Assembly: GCA_963978545.1 (NCBI GenBank) | Contig: OZ021729.1 | Span: forward strand, 81,744,670-81,808,669 | Direction: 5' to 3' | DNA: 64,000 nt | Source of the DNA: Linyphia triangularis | Lineage: Eukaryota; Arthropoda; Arachnida; Araneae; Linyphiidae | Part shown: positions 45,446-57,054 of the stretch, in pieces | Numbering within the stretch: the stretch's first letter is position 1 | Layout: each line of letters opens with the position of its first letter | Program-made: the position numbers and the translations under genes | The notes under the pieces: model-generated | What the model was told of the DNA's origin: nothing | The model's input: only the letters and a program-made list of their open reading frames with translations | Database searches by the model: none

Positions 45446-45680
45446 TAGGGCCTTATTATACAGAGCCACTCGAGTGGCGAACGCACGCCACTGCTTCAGT
45501 CGCTCAGACAAGCAACTCGAAACGAAACAAGCAATCCTAATGGAGCTTATTATACTGGGCCACTGTCGTGGCTATTGGTTGCGTCTGTCGCTTCTGATGC
45601 TCAACTCTAAGCGATACATGCATCAATCCTATGGAGCTTATTATAATCAGTGGCCAGAAGCGGTAGTGAGACCATAATCT
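45446..45680. mobile_element. TIR MITE related to 1851-2114, right end lost
   Basis: Starts TAGGGCCTTATTATACAGAG, and contains CAGACAAGC and two TGGAGCTTATTATA motifs as at 1851-2114. The right terminus is not recognisable. Confidence 0.75.
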
Positions 45681-45727
45681 TTGCTTGCCCCGAATACATG
45701 TTCCTATTGGTTTGAAATTGAAGACTC

Positions 45728-45908
45728 CGGTTGGTTGTATTCAGATTATCTGGTGCCGTCAGCAACACGAGGGCTATAATGCGCCAAAACATTCGTCATT
45801 AGACAAGCCAACATACATTTACAAACACCAATGCCTAACACCGGACTCGGAACCAGCAACCTCGCGGCCTAGAATCAAGTACGCTAACCTCTATACCGTT
45901 TGGTCGGC
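45728..45908 (-). mobile_element. tRNA-derived SINE, copy 10
   Basis: Reverse copy flanked by ATTGAAGACTC on both sides. B box with extra C. Confidence 0.95.
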
Positions 45909-47089
45909 ATTGAAGACTCTGAATTTTAAAGAGGAATATATTTGCCCAGAAAAAAAAAACTACAATTAATTTTAATATATTAATGATACTTGCCTCTCTG
46001 CATAGTAATCTTTCCTTAGATAACATTAAAAAAAAATTAAGAATGATGTTGCGTGACCTGCTACATAGGCATTTTGATATGTACGACTCTCACAGATTTG
46101 ACTCTACGCCAGTTATGAGAGTGACGTATAATATTTCGATAGCCTTGGACTTCCTTTTTCTGGGTGTACCACCAAATACATTCTTAAAGAGGGCTCATTA
46201 CTCGGCCCCTCCTGTCCGGGGCGTCAAAATGGGCAGTAATAATATTTCACCCAGTTATACACAGGGTAATAACACTTGCTCATTGTTATAGGAGGGGGGA
46301 CTCAGGTGAGAGAGGGTCACCAAGAGATGAAGATCTCACGGTTTTTGTTGTGAGAAGTGTGCTGCTGCTGCTGTTGAAAAAACGCGTGTGATTGTTGTTG
46401 AGGATGATGTCGTTTTTAGTAACCGTGAGTTATTTTGAGGAGAGGCGGGGAGGGTGTAACGAAATATTTTCGGTGTGTTGTTAGGGCATCAACAACATTT
46501 CCTTTCCATACACAGAGTAACACTGGCCCTAGGGTTGTTTGATGCAATCACCGGGCCAAGTCTGTAAGGATTGGGCTAGTCTGATTCGAATTTTTCTTTT
46601 ATAATTATTTTTCAATATAAATAGTTGCTTTCCTTAAGTTTTTTTTTAAAAAGCCCAAATGCATTCAAATACCAATCATCCCTCCCAGTTGAAGCTTTTT
46701 GTTTGGTAGGGGTGGTAAGTAGGGTTACTAGTAGTAAGAGGTTCTAAGAAAAGTAGACGTAATAAGATTTATATATCAGCGTATTACTTCTTTCTTATTT
46801 TATAGCCTTTATGCTGAAATATTTATTATCAGTTCGGGTACCATTTTCTAATAAAACTACTAGTTTAACTTCTGGGCATTCTTTATTTTATAGTTTATAT
46901 TTGGTTGTTCTTGTTTTTGCAAAAAACTATCAATGGCTTATTGGAAACTAAGTTCACTCAAAAAAGATATAAATACCAGAGACAGAGAGAATTTTATTTA
47001 ATTAAACTGTTATATCAATTCAATTTTTAAACTTTATATAAAAAAATTCAATTATTGAAATCAGCTATTAAATACGAATATTTAAATAA
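45909..47089. other. No gene recognised
   Basis: 46,515-46,560 (GGCCCTAGGGTTGTTTGATG, CAATCACCGGGCC) matches 21,541-21,575, a dispersed repeat fragment. A 102-codon frame at 45,983-46,291 is unrecognised. Confidence 0.4.
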
Positions 47090-47094
47090 TAAAA

Positions 47095-47350
47095 TATGTT
47101 ATTAAAAATATTTAATTGTTAAAAATATTTAATTGCTAAAAATATTTAATTGCTAAAAATATTTAATTACTAAAAATATGTAACTATTAAACATATTCAA
47201 TTATTAAAAATATTTAATTATTAAAAATATTTAATTATTAAAAATATTTAATTATTAAAAATATTTAATTATTAAAAATACTTAATTATTAAAAATATTT
47301 AATTATTAAAAATATTTAATTATTAGAAATATTTAGTTATTAAAAATTAA
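47095..47350. repeat. 17-bp AT minisatellite (ATATTTAATTATTAAAA)
   Basis: About 14 units of ATATTTAATTATTAAAA, nearly perfect at 47,205-47,310 and diverged at the edges. Confidence 0.93.
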
Positions 47351-48715
47351 TTATTTAATTATTAGAATTATTTTATTTATGTTGATATTTAAAATTTGGG
47401 CCCGCACAAATCGAAAATTACTGGACCGATTTTACAATCCAGTACGCCCCTATACATGTGGTTCGAAAGTAAAAAAAACCTGCAGCCTATAATATGGCTT
47501 GGGATCGAAACGACACTCTGCATTATCTAATTTTATAAAGAAGTAGACACGATGGGGATTTTGATAGGGCCTAGTCTTTTTATTGGTCAGTCTGTTGAGA
47601 TGTTACTTTTTTCCCTTCCTATTCGAAATATAACAAGTTATCTTCTCATGAGAGACACCCCAGAACACCTAACTCTTGGAATTCTGAATCATGATGCAAC
47701 GATGTTTAAAGCGCTGTAACCCTCGTGCAGTTTTCGTATAGAAAAAATCAAACAAAATTATTAGCGGTTATTGGATGGACTTCAACATTCATTGGCTTTA
47801 CGGAGGATTTTCCAGTTTGTAGCATTTTGCGTAATTGCGTATTATACCGTCGATCGTTAGCGAACTTTTCATGGGAAATGAGATGATGAATTGTAGATTT
47901 TTTTTCCTTATTGTTATACTATTTTGCAATGCCGAATAAACAGTTTCGTGAAAATAACTTTATATTCGTATCGTATCTCTCGTTGAATGCATAAGTACAT
48001 CGTGGATAGTGATCCTTTAAGTTGTACTTTATCAGAATAACTTCGGTAATTTTCCGGTTGAACTTTGTTGAGAATGCATCTTATACTTTCTTGAAATCAG
48101 AGAATAATTTGAATTTAAAGAATAACATAGCCGGCTAATTTTGTAATTCGTGTAGTCGTCCGCCAACAGAAAGTTCGCCAACGTTCGACGGGATAAAAAT
48201 AAGCTATGGAAGAATGCACGTGACCTTACAGTGACATCTTTCCAGTGTTAAAGAAATTAAGGCCAAGTGTTCCATAAATGACAAAATTTGTTTTGTTATT
48301 TGGGCAACATGAAAAAAATTCAATAATTGGGGAACTTTTTGTTACGGAAAAAAAAAACGGGACAATACATAAGTACCGTAATTTTGTACTATTGCTTGTT
48401 TGGCTTTATGAAAATTATTTTCTCTCTTTACAACCCTGGGGAAGTAGTGTGTTCAAACAGTACTATTTGGCAGCCCGTCGAGCTCAACTGCTTGTTCATG
48501 AAGGTTTTTTTTTTATTTTAATTTAATAATAACTATTTTTTATTAAAAAAACCAAACATGATTTAAACTTCAAAAGCCTTATTCTAATATCCTTTCACTA
48601 AAAAAATGCTTAATATTCATTATCAATAAAAAAAAAATGTACTCATAAATAACTATTAATTGTCTAAATTTTAATAATTAAAAACAATGCTATGTGGTAT
48701 GTTTGTAAACCGATT
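47351..48715. other. No gene recognised
   Basis: AT-rich sequence. Two overlapping frames near 48,278-48,526 show no motif. Confidence 0.35.
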
Positions 48716-48879
48716 TCGGCTGCCTATTTCTGCGACATTGAATTACATTACAGATTTACAGTACGGTTAAAGTATATGTCTCTTTCTCTTGGAGTCTCTC
48801 GTAGAAAATGGAGCCAGTCGGAGGCAGGCAATGCTAGACAAAGTGGCGAGAGCTAAGCCTTGTACTAGATATACCTCGG

Positions 48880-49180
48880 GACAACATTACTTGAACCTTG
48901 AGCATACGCGGCATGATGTATCCTTCCTCTTAAAGATATAGTTCCGGACAATTCACAACTTTTATAGTAATATTGATAACCTGCGCACATAGTTTTGTAT
49001 TAAATTTAAATATATGTTGATAAAAACAAGAAAATAAGCGTTTTTAAGTTTAAATTTTAAGTAATATTTTATTTTTCTAACCACGGATACTACCATAGTT
49101 TTTACAAATCGGTCACACAGCGTTCCAATCAGTCAATCAGCTAAAACCGCACCGATGGAGCGTATTTAATGAGGTCTAGA
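48880..49180. repeat. Dispersed approx. 300-bp repeat, inverted copy 3
   Basis: In complement it shares CTAAAACCGC/GATTGACTGATTGGAACG, ATACTACCATAGTTTTTAC-type and AAGATATAGTTCCGGACA landmarks with 14,067-14,375. Confidence 0.75.
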
Positions 49181-49194
49181 TAACCGATAATAGT

Positions 49195-49238
49195 ATAGCA
49201 TTTTCCAGATGTTAGCAAGCGTTAGCGAGCAGAGAGAG
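49195..49238 (+). mobile_element. Helitron-like 3' end fragment
   Basis: GCAAGCGTTAGCGAGCAGAG is followed by a GAGGAGCCTC hairpin and CTAA directly before T, as in the complete Helitron. The 5' end was not found. Confidence 0.55.
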
Positions 49239-49854
49239 GAGCCTCCTAATATATTAAAAACTTGGTTTTGTGAGTAAATTTTTTTTTACCTGATCTATGC
49301 GTGATGCGTTCCATAAATGCTATGCGTATAGCCATGAGTTCGATGCCGTACTGGCCATGGGTTAGATCCTATACTGTAATATAAAGATATGTGCAATACG
49401 TATATTAAATTAAAGGTTCCTACGAGATTAGAAATAGGTGAGAACAGACAAGATCTCCCAAATGCAAATTATTTCACATTTATTGGGAAATCTTTATAAG
49501 GGTACAACTTATGTGCGTTGCCATCATTCTTTTGAATGCGATATTGTTAATGTTGATGACGCAACTGCTTGCTAGACATTTTGCGAATAGTAGATTTTAT
49601 GTTGGACTGTGCATTTGATGAAATGAATGCATAGTTGTTTGATATAGGTATTTTATAAGGAACCTGGTAAAATGGTAAGCGTAGTTGAGCCAATGAATGC
49701 TGTACTTGTATGGGTTACTGGATTTTACATTTATTTTTTCATGTTTACATGAGAAGTGATCAGGTTGCCTCGCTTTTTAAGTATTTTGTTAATCGATTGA
49801 GCGTTAAATTATAATTTTATCGATGTTACTTTAATTGTTTTCCTAATTACCGGA
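49239..49854. other. No feature recognised
   Basis: AT-rich, nothing recognised. Confidence 0.4.
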
Positions 49855-50032
49855 GCCGACCAAACGGTATAGTGGTTAGCGTGCTAGCTTCTAGACCGCG
49901 AGGTTGCGGGTTCCGAGTCCCGTGTTAGGCATGGGTGTTTGTAAATGTATATTGGCTTGTCTAATGACGAATGTTTCGGCGCATTATAGCCCTCGTGTTG
50001 CTGACGGCGCCAGATAATCAGAAAACAACCAA
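49855..50032 (+). mobile_element. tRNA-derived SINE, copy 11
   Basis: Near-consensus forward copy flanked by CCTAATTACCGGA on both sides. B box with extra C. Confidence 0.95.
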
Positions 50033-50216
50033 CCTAATTACCGGAAGACATTATGATACACGAAGTAAAATTACCATGAATGAAATTGGATTTTATTGCA
50101 GATTTTCGCAAGAATAGTGTATTTAATTTCTGATATATTGTAGCGGGCCAATAACAATGTTTTCTATAAGTGTCTATCCTTTTTCAATAATATATTTTCT
50201 TAACTAAGTTGTAACA

Positions 50217-50660
50217 ATGAAACGTACTATAGTCAATTGTAACAGAGGTTTTATTCAGATCAGACAAATAAAAGCTGATAATTTGACGTTTATCGAGATT
50301 TGTCTTGAAATAACTGCAATTTGTAGTAAAGAACGCTGTGATTTTGAGGGGATTTGCAAAATGGAGTTTCTAGTGGAAGGAGTGACAAAGCGCAAATACC
50401 ATCCATCACTTTCTACAATCCAGGAAGAGACGGAACTCGACGTTCTTGCGGATGCAGCAGTAGCCGGAGGGATCACATACTCCGGGATGCTGGAAGCAAG
50501 ATCAGAAGAGGTGGCTTTATTCATCGCCTGGTGCATCGCCACCAACCAGCCAAAAGCGGGTACCACCCCAGTCATCAACTCCCGAAAAGACACCGGGAAG
50601 TGGACACGTTTCAAACGCTTTATTTCCAAACGCATTCTTTGCTGCTTCATTGGCTAAAAA
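50217..50660 (+). other. Unidentified 146-codon open frame in a GC-richer island
   Basis: The frame contains ETELDVLADAAVAGGITYSG, MLEARSEEVALFIAWCIATN and KDTGKWTRFKRFISKR. I do not recognise it. A 138-codon frame (50,354-50,770) and a 131-codon antisense frame overlap it, so openness here partly reflects composition. The frame has no signal peptide or membrane segment. It may be a terminal exon or a decayed transposon piece. The amino-acid composition is less biased than other frames in the window, which is the only reason to list it. Confidence 0.25.
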
Positions 50661-50696
50661 GAACTAATGACAAACAATTTGTGACTTTACCGATCT

Positions 50697-50800
50697 ATGA
50701 CTTCCTGAATATGACTCCTCCAACTATGACTCCTGATAATGACTTCCTGACTGTGACTTCCCGATTATGACATTCCGATTGTGACTCCGTGACTAAGACT
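50697..50800. repeat. Short tandem repeat, core TATGACTTCC/TGTGACTCC
   Basis: About ten variants of (T)ATGACT(T/C)C(C) spaced 9-17 bp, for example TATGACTTCCTGAATATGAC, then ACTCCTGATAATGACTTCC. Confidence 0.75.
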
Positions 50801-51169
50801 TCTTGTGAATCACTTGTCTTGTAACTTAGAGACAGCGATCTCTTGACTTTTCATAACATGATTTCTCGACTTGTGTGTGGCTTTGTGAGTTAAACATAAA
50901 AGTAAAGCAGGAAATATGCCTACTGGGGAACCCGCCTGCTTTATAAAAATAGCGGTAATGCGTTCATGAACTATACCTCCTGGGTGAACGTGGAAATTAG
51001 TTCAATAAAAATAAATTCTTTAAAGGCAAAATTAATAAGCACTGTTACTCACTGAATTATAATAAAAAAACGTAGCTTAAGATTGTTGTATTTGTGTACT
51101 GGAGGAAAAGATTTTCTTGTGTTCCATTGAAATTTTAGCACTCAAATAATATATTTTAAAGCCACTACG

Positions 51170-51700
51170 ATAAAACACAGCTTCTCTATAAAAAATAAAA
51201 AAATAAAAGTAATACTCATTTTTTTTTTTTTTTACATTTAAATTGAATCTTGAAGGCTGTACCAACCAATGAAAATTTGAATTAAGATGAAAAAATCCAT
51301 TATTTTCAATTGACTTTGTCCAGTCCTATTTTAATTAAGAAAATGTTACAGCCACAACGATAAAAACATAACTCCTCTATAGCGCAAACAAAATAATAAC
51401 TTTTTACAATTAAAATAAATATTGAGGACTCTACCAATCTGTTCAAATGCGGATTAGGATAGAGGAATCAAATATTTTCAATGAGATTCTGCCATGTTCT
51501 ATTTAGATTAAGGAGATAAATTTGTACAATCTCAATGATAAAACGCCTCTATAACACAAATAAAATAGTATATAGCTTTTTACAATAAAAATGAATATGG
51601 AGCGCTCTACCAACTTCTAAATATGGGGACGAATCAATATTTTCAATGCTGAGTTTTTGCTGAGCTATATGTAATAAAACGATATCGCTACAACGACAAA
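51170..51700. repeat. Degenerate tandem repeat, about 172-176 bp, three units
   Basis: ACCAA within TGTACCAACC/CTCTACCAATC/CTCTACCAACT falls at 51,261, 51,433 and 51,609. Each unit also holds TATTTTCAAT, a CAGTC/TGTTCTATTTAGATTA block, and CTCTATAACACAAATAAAAT. Confidence 0.8.
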
Positions 51701-52197
51701 ATTAGGGGTGTGGAACATCCCCCAACCTTCAATTACACTATAATACTGACGTGGATTTGTGTCATTTACCGTTTTTATATTTTGATCATTCATTTAGAAG
51801 AAATGGCTAGTTTGGCGATATTTTTTGCGATAATTCTTGTAAGGATCTTTATAAAAAAACAACAACCTTCGCCAAAAAGGTGATTTTGGCGATACACTTT
51901 TCGATAATCCTTATAGTATCTTTTATTACAAGTGAAATTGGGGAGAGAAGAAAAAAACGATTGTTAATGAGGTAATCAGGGTTTAGTTAAACCGGTTCAC
52001 ACATCGTCGCAGTGTATTCAATGAATTCAAGTAAGCTTGTCCTAATCTATAGACAGCGCCTACTCCGTCCGCGAAACATGCCAGGTAAAAGTATAGTAAA
52101 AGTCTGCAACATTTAGATGTACTACAAATTTATGACGACAAGTTAAAAGGAGCAATGAAACCAGTTTTGATTAGTGGACAAATAGCATTAACCTCTT
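51701..52197. repeat. Dispersed repeat fragments
   Basis: AGGGGTGTGGAACATCCC and TTTTGGCGATACACTTTTCG relate to 9903 and 37,450-37,530. Ends not placed. Confidence 0.5.
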
Positions 52198-52617
52198 ATG
52201 ACAATTCCTACGTTAAAAAAAAAGCAAACTATCTTCTTTCTGATTTGTTCAGGGGGTCGATGCTATCTCCGAAACCTGAGATTAGATGTTTCTTTTTATT
52301 ATAAGTTGCCAGATAGCATGGCTAACAGCATCTTCAGAAATGTATGCCCGAGAATAATTCTCTTTAACCCGATTGGTATCGTGACAGCTAGTGAATCCGA
52401 ATGGGTTTTCACTCCCGCTGCGGTTGGAATTTTGGAAGATTCCATCTCTGCAACAATGTCCCTTTCAATTTACAGCGTGTCTTTTTTCCAGGGTAATAAA
52501 ATGCCATTTTACTCCTCGTTCGTAACATTTGCGTTGCTCGGTGTTTCCCGCACGTTCGATATTTGTAGAACACACATTTCAAGAGGAGGTCCTATACACA
52601 GAGACAAGCTTACTTGA
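52198..52617 (+). other. Unidentified 139-codon open frame
   Basis: Reads through SGGRCYLRNLRLDVSFYYK and PRIILFNPIGIVTASESEWV. I recognise no domain, and its 3' end runs into the dispersed repeat at 52,620. Probably not a gene. Confidence 0.2.
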
Positions 52618-52619
52618 GC

Positions 52620-52830
52620 TGACTGATTACGCTGCAACATAGTGTGAACCGGTTTTACTACGCCTTTATTGGCTGATTTTAAACAGTGTGAGGCCGATCC
52701 GTAAAAACTCCTATATTATCCGTGGCTAGAAAAATAAAATATTAGTTAAAATTTAAACTTAAAAGTTTCTTTTTGTTATCGACATATATTTAAGTTTAAT
52801 ACAAAACTACGTGCACAGGTTATCTATTTT
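52620..52830. repeat. Dispersed approx. 300-bp repeat, partial copy 4
   Basis: Shares CGCTGCAACATAGTGTGAAC, TATTGGCTGAT, CTCCTATATTATCCGTGG and ATATTTAAGTTTAATACAAA with the other copies and stops at CAGGTTATC. Confidence 0.75.
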
Positions 52831-53040
52831 ACTAAAGATACTTTTTATATATACTTCTCGAAAATTCTTATACTATCCTTTCATATTAAGTGAAACTGGG
52901 GAGAGAAGAAAAATCGATCGTTGATAAGGTATGCTCAAGGAAAGAGAACTCTGTGTTAAAGGCATTTGTTTTTCAACTTTTTACGCCATTCAAGCATTTT
53001 TACGGGAGTTTCGGAGGTGGGGATGTTTAGAACACCTTAA

Positions 53041-53568
53041 CACTTTAAATCCCAACCCGCCCTAAATCGCCTTGTAGAAAACTTCCTAGTCAGTCGCCTT
53101 TTGGTCGGGTCTAGGGGGAATAGGGATATTTCAAACCATGGTGAATCTTCCTGTCAGTAGTTGTTTGAAGCGTGACTGTCCTCAACAATAGACTATTGTG
53201 GAGCATGTAAAGGAGCCATGGACTTAGAGTACTCATTGTCAAATTGTCCCACCCTTTGGACACTGAGTAAGATAGTCCGGAATTTTTCTTGTATGTGAAT
53301 CTTGTCAAGTACTTAGCAATGGCGTTTCATTTGATAAGATGCTGACTAAATGCTCCGACATATCAAGTAGATGACCCAAAGCACAACCCTATTGCAAGTT
53401 GTAGACATATAGTAATGATCTTTTAATGGTCGACAGTGACCCCCCACAGGAAACCCAGGTGTGGCCCGAAGGAGAATGAGTCGGGCGAGTTCATTTCCAG
53501 TTTTTTCGAATGGAAAGTCATTGGGTTTTTGTGAAACCCACAATGCTGACTACCTGGGATTTAAAGGG
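53041..53568. mobile_element. piggyBac-like MITE, 528 bp, TTAA TSD
   Basis: Begins CACTTTAAATCCCA and ends TGGGATTTAAAGGG, flanked by TTAA on both sides. In complement the right end reads CCCTTTAAATCCCA, and CCC-initial ends with TTAA duplication are the signature of piggyBac-type elements. The first base of the left end differs (CAC for CCC). The uninterrupted site, with one TTAA, is present in complement at about 37,010-37,035. A 65-codon antisense frame shows no piggyBac motif. Confidence 0.88.
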
Positions 53569-53616
53569 TTAAAAGGCATTACCACAGCGATTTTGAACAA
53601 AATCATTAGAGCCGTT

Positions 53617-54068
53617 TTTGGCTGACTACGCCTCTATTGGCTGATATTGAACAATGCGAGGCCGATCCGTAAAAACTCCTATATCATCCGTGGTTAGAAA
53701 AATAAAATATTAGTTAAAATTTAAACTTAAAAGCTTCTTTTTGTTATCGGCATATATTTAAGTTTAATACAAAACTACGTGAACAGGTTATCAAAATTAC
53801 TATACTAAACTCCAACTTAACTTGACATCACTAGACGATAGATCTTCACCGTGCTCATAGCTAATTAATCCATTATAGCGGAGTGAAGATATAATTCTCG
53901 CCAAACCTTAGAGCCTTTTGTTCTCTACAGGGTTGTGGTTTGGCGAACATTATGCTTTCACGCCGCCAAAATGGATTAAATGCCTATGAGGCACTGTGAC
54001 GATCTACCGTCTAGTGATGTCAAGTTAAGTTGAAGTTTAGTATATAGAAGTTGAGATTTGTCTGGGAC
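53617..54068. repeat. Dispersed approx. 300-bp repeat, copy 5, interrupted twice
   Basis: GCCTCTATTGGCTGATATTG through ATATTTAAGTTTAATACAAA to AACAGGTTATC, then the TACTAAAC MITE, then GAAGTTGAGATTTGTCTGGG. It resumes after the 6.1-kb element at 60,213 (TATATCTTGACGCGG...CAAGTAATGTTGTC). Confidence 0.85.
53803..54042. mobile_element. Palindromic TACTAAAC MITE, TA TSD (copy 3)
   Basis: Ends TACTAAACTCCAACTTAACT and its complement, flanked by TA. It lies within the dispersed repeat about 30 bp from the left end of the 6.1-kb element. Confidence 0.94.
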
Positions 54069-54097
54069 TACACTGCAAAAAAAATCCCGTCAAATTT

Positions 54098-54620
54098 ACG
54101 GTTTTAAACTGGCAGCTGGGTCGCCAGTTTAAAACCGTAAAAAATACGGAAACATTCCGTATTAAGTACGGTTTTTGACTGATTGCAACAGTATTTCCCC
54201 GTAAAATGAACGGAAACTTTCAGTAATAATTACGGTCATTCCGTACAAAATACAGTTTTCTCCCGTAAAATAAACGGAAGCTTTTCGTATTAAAAACGGT
54301 TATTGACTGGTTGCTAACATTGATCCCCGTAAAATAAACGTAAACTTTCCGTATTAAATACGGTAATTTCATGCAAAATAATTTACTCCCGTAAAATAAA
54401 TTAAAATTTCCCGTATTAAGTACGGTGATTCCATACAAAATGCAATTTCCACCTGTAAAATAAACAGAATTTCTGTGTTGAATAAGGTCAATTCCATATA
54501 AAATACAATTTCTCCCGTAAAGTACACGGAAACTTTCTGTAATAAATTTCATATAAAATACACAGAAATTTTTCTGTATAAGAAACAGTTTACCCCTATA
54601 AGCGAAGTTTTTCTTATACA
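54098..54620. repeat. Subterminal ACGG/CCGT inverted-motif array and hairpin
   Basis: At 54,100-54,140 GGTTTTAAACTGGC and GCCAGTTTAAAACC form a 15-bp perfect stem with a 9-base loop. Downstream, CCGTAAAATAAACGGAAAC and TTCCGTATTAAATACGG motifs recur about every 55-65 bp to 54,560, decaying inward. Clustered subterminal motifs of this sort are known as transposase binding sites in CACTA-type elements; the role here is inference. Confidence 0.8.
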
Positions 54621-55269
54621 AAAACTTCCAGTGACAAAAAAGGTTTACAAATGTAAGTGAACGGTTTGCTTTTGCAAAATATTAAGAAACTTTACATATT
54701 AAAAGTAGTTTACAATTGTAGATGGAAAAGCTTCTGCCACAAAATATATGATTAATTTTAGTATTAAACAGTTTACAATATCAAGGAGGCATTTGTGTTC
54801 TGCTAAAGGTTTTGTTAGTAATAATGACCATATTCAATGGATGAAAATCATAAAAATTAAAGTACGATTCTGTATCACAGCAAAATATTCTATGTCCCAT
54901 TATAAATTAAAGCGAAAAAAATTTCCGAAGCAATAAGGTAATCCTTCAACATAAATAGAAAGGTAAAAAATATATCACAAAATGAGCATGTCACACAAAA
55001 TAATTTATTAATAGCTATCAGTCTTTTCTTATATCAAACTATAATAATAAATTTATTTGGTTATCTATACTATGATTACCTAGACTTTCAATTTGATTAA
55101 AACATTAAAAAAATGCAATAATTTACTAACTTTCAAAATATTTTTTAACGCGACAGGATTTAAATGTATTTTATGACACTGTGTATTAAGTATTAAGTAA
55201 AAAAAAATTAAATTTGATAAAAATATAATTTTATTTCAATACACATAATATAAGTATACATAATTATAA
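54621..55269. other. AT-rich interior of the 6.1-kb element
   Basis: No coding or repeat structure recognised. Confidence 0.4.
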
Positions 55270-56877
55270 AATTTCAATACACACGAATAAAAAGTGGTTC
55301 AGATTACTTTATTTAATAAACAAAATATTAAAAATTTTCTAGGAAGTATCTAGGAATAATTAATCATATCATTCAATACAAGCTGCGGCAACTTTTAAGG
55401 CCATATGAAAGTCATTATTAATTTTTCAATTTAGAAAAATATGCAAAATATACGAAAAGGAAAAATTTAGATTGCGGAATGTACAAATTATTGAACACAT
55501 CTAATAAATAATAATTTTAAAATTTCAATACACACGAATGAAAAATGTACAAATTATTAAACACATCTAATAAATATAAATTATAAAATTTCAATACACA
55601 CGAATGTAAAGTGGTTCAGATTACTTTATTTAATAAACAAAATATTATTGAAGCACATCTAATAATTATTGAACACATCTAATAAATTTTCAAAGTTGAC
55701 AGTATAAAAGTATACATAATTATAAAATTTCAATACACACGAATGAAAAGTGGTTCAGATTACTTTATTTAATAAACAAAATATAAAAAATTTCTAGGAA
55801 GTATCTAGGAATAATTAATCATATCCTTCAATACAAGCTGCGGCAACTTTTAAGGCCATATAAAAGTCATTATTATTTTTTCAGTTAAGAAAAATATGCA
55901 AAATATACGAAAAGGAAAAATTTAGATTGCGGAATGTACAAATTATTGAACACATCTAATAAATAATAATTTTAAAATTTCAATACACACGAATGAAAAA
56001 TGTACAAATTATTAAACACATCTAATAAATATAAATTATAAAATTTCAATACACACGAATGTAAAGTGGTTCAGATTACTTTATTTAATAAACAAAATAT
56101 TATTGAAGCACATCTAATAATTATTGAACACATCTAATAAATTTTCAAAGTTGACAGTATAAAAGTATACATAATTATAAAATTTCAATACACACGAATG
56201 AAAAGTGGTTCAGATTACTTTATTTAATAAACAAAATATAAAAAATTTCTAGGAAGTATCTAGGAATAATTAATCATATCCTTCAATACAAGCTGCGGCA
56301 ACTTTTAAGGCCATATAAAAGTCATTATTATTTTTTCAGTTAAGAAAAATATGCAAAATATACGAAAAGGAAAAATTTAGATTGCGGAATGTACAAATTA
56401 TTGAACACATCTAATAAATAATAATTTTAAAATTTCAATACACACGAATGAAAAATGTACAAATTATTAAACACATCTAATAAATATAAATTATAAAATT
56501 TCAATACACACGAATGTAAAGTGGTTCAGATTACTTTATTTAATAAACAAAATATTATTGAAGCACATCTAATAATTATTGAACACATCTAATAAATTTT
56601 CAAAGTTGACAGTATAAAAGTATACATAATTATAAAATTTCAATACACACGAATGAAAAGTGGTTCAGATTACTTTATTTAATAAACAAAATATAAAAAA
56701 TTTCTAGGAAGTATCTAGGAATAATTAATCATATCCTTCAATACAAGCTGCGGCAACTTTTAAGGCCATATAAAAGTCATTATTATTTTTTCAGTTAAGA
56801 AAAATATGCAAAATATACGAAAAGGAAAAATTTAGATTGCGGAATGTACAAATTATTGAACACATCTAATAAATTTT
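55270..56877. repeat. 455-bp tandem array, about 3.5 units
   Basis: GCGGCAACTTTTAAGG occurs at 55,384, 55,840, 56,295 and 56,750 (spacings 456, 455, 455). The last three units are almost identical; the first differs at several positions, for example TATGAAAGTC for TATAAAAGTC. Each unit contains a sub-repeat, AATTTCAATACACACGAATG plus GTGGTTCAGATTACTTTATT, twice. No coding. Confidence 0.97.
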
Positions 56878-57054
56878 CAGAATTGACCAATGCAAGTTAT
56901 ATCTGAATAATTATGACTCTACAAAATAACCATCTTATAAAATGTCCAATTTACCACAGTAAACATACTTAAGGTATTTAACTGCTGCTGGAGAGTCTGA
57001 AGAATCATTCTTTCACTTACTTCTGTGTGTGGGAGCGAGTTGCCTGTTGTTGTT

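Noticed and set aside
49855..49930. Functional tRNA gene
   Set aside because: The head has A- and B-box-like motifs, but the acceptor and anticodon stems do not pair properly, and the same body and TSD accompany every copy. It is a SINE head.
50255..50770. Antisense 131-codon and second-frame 138-codon proteins
   Set aside because: They overlap each other and the 146-codon frame; at most one can be real and none is recognised.
54220..54621. 133-codon antisense frame with repeated LYG-type motifs
   Set aside because: Translation of the ACGG/CCGT subterminal motif array; repetition follows the DNA repeat.
55270..56877. CRISPR array
   Set aside because: The units are 455-bp contiguous tandem repeats without variable spacers, in a eukaryotic setting.
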